Assembly (NCBI GenBank): GCA_016866735.1
Contig: VGLL01000037.1
Location: 1-8,652, forward strand
Length of the DNA stretch: 8,652 bases
Origin: Candidatus Shapirobacteria bacterium
GTDB taxonomy: Bacteria; Patescibacteriota; Microgenomatia; VGLL01
Direction: 5' to 3'
Shown here piece after piece: positions 6,249 through 8,652 of this stretch (position 1 is the first letter of the stretch; each line of letters opens with the position of its first letter). The notes beneath the pieces were generated by a model. That model did no database searches and was not told the origin of the DNA. It worked only from the letters and a program-made list of their open reading frames with translations. A program made the position numbers and the translations under genes.

Positions 6249-7224
6249 ATTCCTCCTTTTTCCAGACCTCCTGAAAAAATAGATTCCAATTGGAATAGCT
6301 AAAAACCGTCAATAACGCCTGGATTAAATACCCGGCGTTAATAAATAAGAAAATGAGGGCAAACAAGGAAACAATCGTGGGAAAACCAGGCCAATGGAAA
6401 CCGCCCTGGAAAAGCGGGTAGATTAAAAGTATCGCGGGAATGGCAAAAATAGCGACCAGAACCAGTGTTCCTAAGCAACCAACGGTACAGCCGACAGCCG
6501 AGTTGATAATAGCCATCACCACGGTTGGCAAAAAACTATCGCGGCTTAGGCTCAGGCCTTTTTTCCAGGCCTGCCAAGGGAAAAAACCCTTAAGAACAAT
6601 TAGTCTTTCCGCATAAATATTGGTGAAAGCCAAAAGAACAAGTGCTAAAACCAGGGCCAGTCCGCCGATTAGAGTGCCCAAAACTGCCCAAGCTACTCTC
6701 AATTGGCCGCCTAAAGCCAAATAGGTCGCGCCGAAGAAAGAAACGATAACCAAAAAAAGAGCAAGAGTAATGCCAAAAACGATCAGGCTGTAAATAATTA
6801 AGTTTTTAAGCGCGGCGGCCCCTTTTGGCGAAGTAGAAAGTAAAGTTGGCTGGCCACCCTCGCCGGCCTCAGCTACCCCGGCGATCAAGGCCGCCTTGGC
6901 CCAAGTTCTTAAGATCCAACTCGCCGCCAGGACAAAAAGGATTAAAAGGAAAAAGCTCGTGCCGAAAAGAAACCATTTTGAGGGAGGGACACTACTCAAC
7001 CAGGCCCCAAGGGCAGAAGATGCCTGGCCTAAAACGTGCGCCGTATCCTTGGGAATCTCCGGCGGAAAATCTTTTTTTGTCTCCCCAAAGGAGCGGAAAG
7101 AAGACCAGTTTCCTCCTCCGCCGGCGCCGAAGGTGACTAAGACCAAACCAAAAACCCAGAGCCACTTATGACGCTTAGTAATCTCAAAAGACCGGGAGAG
7201 GATCAGGCTATAATCTATCTGCAT
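6232..7224 (-). CDS. Polytopic membrane protein of unknown function
   Basis: I do not recognise a named family. From the ATG at 7222-7224 the product is 330 residues. A cytoplasm-like start MQIDYSLILSRSFEITKRHK leads to a first helix (about 21-36), then a glycine-rich and polar loop, a helix at 84-104, and hydrophobic stretches at 143-170, 177-201, 232-270 and 282-310. It ends in a charged tail WKKEECEKQS. An in-frame TTG at 7245 would add seven residues, but GGAG 9 nt before the ATG favours the shorter form. It follows the RDD gene by 44 bp and overlaps the next RDD gene by 17 bp, so all three are probably made together; an accessory or transporter-like partner of the RDD proteins is conceivable but unproven. 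Confidence 0.8.
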   Translation of the reverse strand: MQIDYSLILSRSFEITKRHKWLWVFGLVLVTFGAGGGGNWSSFRSFGETKKDFPPEIPKDTAHVLGQASSALGAWLSSVPPSKWFLFGTSFFLLILFVLAASWILRTWAKAALIAGVAEAGEGGQPTLLSTSPKGAAALKNLIIYSLIVFGITLALFLVIVSFFGATYLALGGQLRVAWAVLGTLIGGLALVLALVLLAFTNIYAERLIVLKGFFPWQAWKKGLSLSRDSFLPTVVMAIINSAVGCTVGCLGTLVLVAIFAIPAILLIYPLFQGGFHWPGFPTIVSLFALIFLFINAGYLIQALLTVFSYSNWNLFFQEVWKKEECEKQS

Positions 7225-7243
7225 TCGGGCAAACTCCCGCCGC

Positions 7244-7275
7244 AATTGTAAATTGTAAATTATAAATTTTAAATT
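7244..7275. repeat. AT-rich short tandem repeat between genes
   Basis: AATTGTA occurs twice in tandem (7244-7257) and continues into AATTATAAATTTTAAATT. It is low-complexity and self-complementary, and fills the gap between the RDD stop and the next gene's start region. It may act as a spacer or weak AT-rich signal. Confidence 0.5.
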
Positions 7276-7751
7276 CTTACGACTATCGTCCCCGCAATCT
7301 TGTCATGCCATGTCTGTTTCTTTTCGTCCCAAATCATCCAAAAATAACCCAAGCAAAAAATTATACTGGACAGGATCTTGCCTATTGCTTCTCTTAAAAA
7401 AGCCGAAATATACCCCGGCGCCTCACCGGTTTCTATCTTGATCACTTTAATCCCCAAGGCCATTTTGCCCAATGTCTGCCCGGAACTTCCGGTAAAATAG
7501 ACAAAGTAGCCAATGGAAACCAAAAGCGAGATAAGCTGGAAAAAGAGATTCAGCGCGGCAAAAGCGGGGTCAATTGAATGAATGCCCAGTATGGCCATAA
7601 TTATACCCAGGGCGCCACCGGCAAAGGAACCGGCTACGCTGACGATTACGCCGTCAAGAAGGCTGGCAAAGAAGCGCCGCGCAAAACTTGCGTACACTGG
7701 CGCATCTTCGGGCGCAGGAGCAACATCAGCAGGCGGTAAGTCTTCGTTCAT
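7269..7751 (-). CDS. RDD-family membrane protein
   Basis: A 160-residue protein in classic RDD layout. An acidic, proline-rich N-terminus of about 20 residues leads to FARRFFASLLDGVIV (23-37, with the conserved Arg and Asp), then membrane segments at about 28-58 and 67-87, the GQTLGKMALGIKVI loop (91-104), a third segment near 122-141 and WDEKKQTWHDKIAGTIVV (141-158). The length is standard for the single domain and the frame looks intact. It starts at ATG (7749-7751), 24 bp after the FHA gene stop, without a strong Shine-Dalgarno, so it probably relies on the upstream ribosomes. RDD domains occur next to or fused with FHA domains in other bacteria, which fits the order here. Confidence 0.9.
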   Translation of the reverse strand: MNEDLPPADVAPAPEDAPVYASFARRFFASLLDGVIVSVAGSFAGGALGIIMAILGIHSIDPAFAALNLFFQLISLLVSIGYFVYFTGSSGQTLGKMALGIKVIKIETGEAPGYISAFLREAIGKILSSIIFCLGYFWMIWDEKKQTWHDKIAGTIVVRI

Positions 7752-7775
7752 TAATTAAACAATACCACTACCAAC

Positions 7776-8345
7776 TTACATCTGCAACCTGCAAACTACG
7801 TCGCATGTCTTCGGCGGCGCCCGATAAGCTAACTCCTGCCATCTTTTTGCTACCCCGGAACTGATTCGCCGAAAATATGTTCCGTGCCCGTACCGTGTTG
7901 CCCCACTCATGTCAGTAACCCAAAAGCCTCCCTTTTGCTTGCTATAAGAGATCTTAGCGTGGTGCCTAGAAATACCCCTTAGGCTAGAGTTAAACACAAG
8001 CTGGTTACTTTCCTCCCTGCCCATCGTTAGAGACCAAGTTCCATCTTCGTTTTCCTGCAGTGGGATCCTAGTTCCGTCCGACCCTAAGAGAATTGGCCCG
8101 TTGTCTACTTCGCAAGCAATAAGTCTTGGGTACCCTAGATTGCCAACCCCGCCGGGCTCAACACCAGCGATAGCGTCAGTTCCGCCCGGGAAGCCTAGCT
8201 CCAATCCGTGGTGCACCTCGCTATTACCACCTAATAGTCTTTCGTAAGGCTTTAAGTTGTTCAGGATATTCTCTAGTTTATCAATCGTCTCACAGGAAGC
8301 AATAATCCTATCTAATTCTTCCTCTCCCGCTTCTTGGCTAACCAT
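7776..8345 (-). CDS. FHA-domain protein
   Basis: A 189-residue soluble protein. The C-terminal half is a forkhead-associated domain, a phosphothreonine-reading beta-sandwich: GREESNQLVF (109-118, conserved Gly-Arg and Asn), then ISRHHAKI (125-132, the Ser-Arg-x-His core that contacts the phosphopeptide), then D145-S147 and GHGTYF (153-158) in place of the usual N-G-T. The N-terminal 90 residues have an acidic helix-like start (EELDRIIASCETIDKLENIL) and a glycine-rich middle, with no known domain. There is no signal peptide or membrane helix. The ATG lies 1 bp after the stop of the upstream DUF2207 gene, with a purine-rich GGAGGGGGGAG stretch in that gene's tail serving as ribosome-binding site. 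No Ser/Thr kinase is in the window; its partner must be elsewhere. Confidence 0.85.
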   Translation of the reverse strand: MVSQEAGEEELDRIIASCETIDKLENILNNLKPYERLLGGNSEVHHGLELGFPGGTDAIAGVEPGGVGNLGYPRLIACEVDNGPILLGSDGTRIPLQENEDGTWSLTMGREESNQLVFNSSLRGISRHHAKISYSKQKGGFWVTDMSGATRYGHGTYFRRISSGVAKRWQELAYRAPPKTCDVVCRLQM

Positions 8346-8346
8346 C

Positions 8347-8652
8347 CTACCAACTCCCCCCTCCCCCGCCGCCGAAGCCGCCGCCGGAAGAACCGCCGCC
8401 CGAAAAACCCGATCCGCCCGACCAGGAAGAGCGACCCGACCAACTCCCGCCAGGCGAAGAAAGAAGCGCGTTATTGGTCCGGCTACTGAAGCGGCTAAAG
8501 TCAGAGGCGAAAGCGCCCGCGGTCGTACCGGTAAAATAAGCCGGTGGCTCTACCCCTAAAACCGCCATGTCAGCCGCCAGTTTTTTCACTACTCCCAGGG
8601 CCACCGCCAAGGGCAGAATCTCCTCAAAAAAGAGGTGTTTTTCCGCAATCTC
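8347..8652 (-). CDS. DUF2207-type membrane protein, C-terminal end (partial)
   Basis: The frame is open to the window edge; 101 residues are visible and the gene starts outside. It reads EIAEKHLFFEEILPLAVALG, then VVKKLAADMAVLGVEPPAYF, and ends in a Gly/Ser-rich tail closing in six glycines, SW. The block FEE-ILP-AVALGVVKK with a downstream P-x-Y, and a glycine-rich tail ending in SW, is characteristic of the C-terminus of DUF2207 (predicted membrane) proteins, whose function is unknown. An internal TTG (8610) could be mistaken for a start, but the conserved block runs through it. It is the first visible gene of the - strand cluster, and the FHA gene follows at 1 bp. Confidence 0.82.
   Translation of the reverse strand, partial: EIAEKHLFFEEILPLAVALGVVKKLAADMAVLGVEPPAYFTGTTAGAFASDFSRFSSRTNNALLSSPGGSWSGRSSWSGGSGFSGGGSSGGGFGGGGGGSW

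Noticed and set aside
6846..7171. Two + strand frames over the polytopic membrane protein gene
   Set aside because: Basic, low-complexity shadows of a clear membrane-protein frame.
8257..8559. 100-codon + strand frame rich in Ala, Arg and Pro
   Set aside because: It is the antisense reading of the glycine-rich DUF2207 tail.

Overview
The window looks like a chromosomal piece of an uncultivated bacterium. Patescibacteria (CPR) or a similar environmental lineage is my best guess, judged from the DUF2207/RDD/FHA gene content, dispersed palindromic modules, an expanded 23S rRNA gene and an rRNA unit lacking an adjacent 16S gene. This placement is inference; no marker read here fixes the phylum.

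Left part (1-1879): the 3' end of a + strand S1-domain gene, then a convergent GNAT acetyltransferase (- strand) with a near-consensus promoter. A gene-poor stretch follows that carries a second, silently diverged copy of the S1 gene's last 18 codons and a direct repeat resembling an insertion-sequence end. Next is a + strand gene with a RadC-like JAB/JAMM motif whose reading frame breaks at an in-frame A-AAA-AAC heptamer and continues in the -1 frame.

Centre (1868-5352): an rRNA unit on the - strand, read tRNA-Ala(UGC), then 23S, then 5S. There is no 16S gene upstream; RDD and membrane-protein genes are there instead. The 23S gene is about 3.08 kb, and several of its extra hairpins, plus two in the tRNA-23S spacer, look like one family of short palindromic modules. 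Upstream of the tRNA (5398-5618) lie a perfect consensus promoter, a transcript of about 165 nt that can fold into a long rod, an intrinsic terminator whose 5' arm also pairs with the rod base, and then a second, weaker promoter with a 12-bp palindrome in its spacer. This is either an independent structured RNA or an attenuator-like leader for the rRNA unit.

Right part (5658-8652): a - strand, probably co-transcribed cluster. In transcription order it holds the C-terminal end of a DUF2207-type membrane protein, an FHA-domain protein, an RDD-family membrane protein, a polytopic membrane protein of unknown function, and a second RDD-family protein. Spacing is tight (1 bp, 24 bp, 44 bp, then a 17-bp overlap). 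FHA domains read phosphothreonine, so a membrane-associated signalling or envelope role is plausible but unproven.
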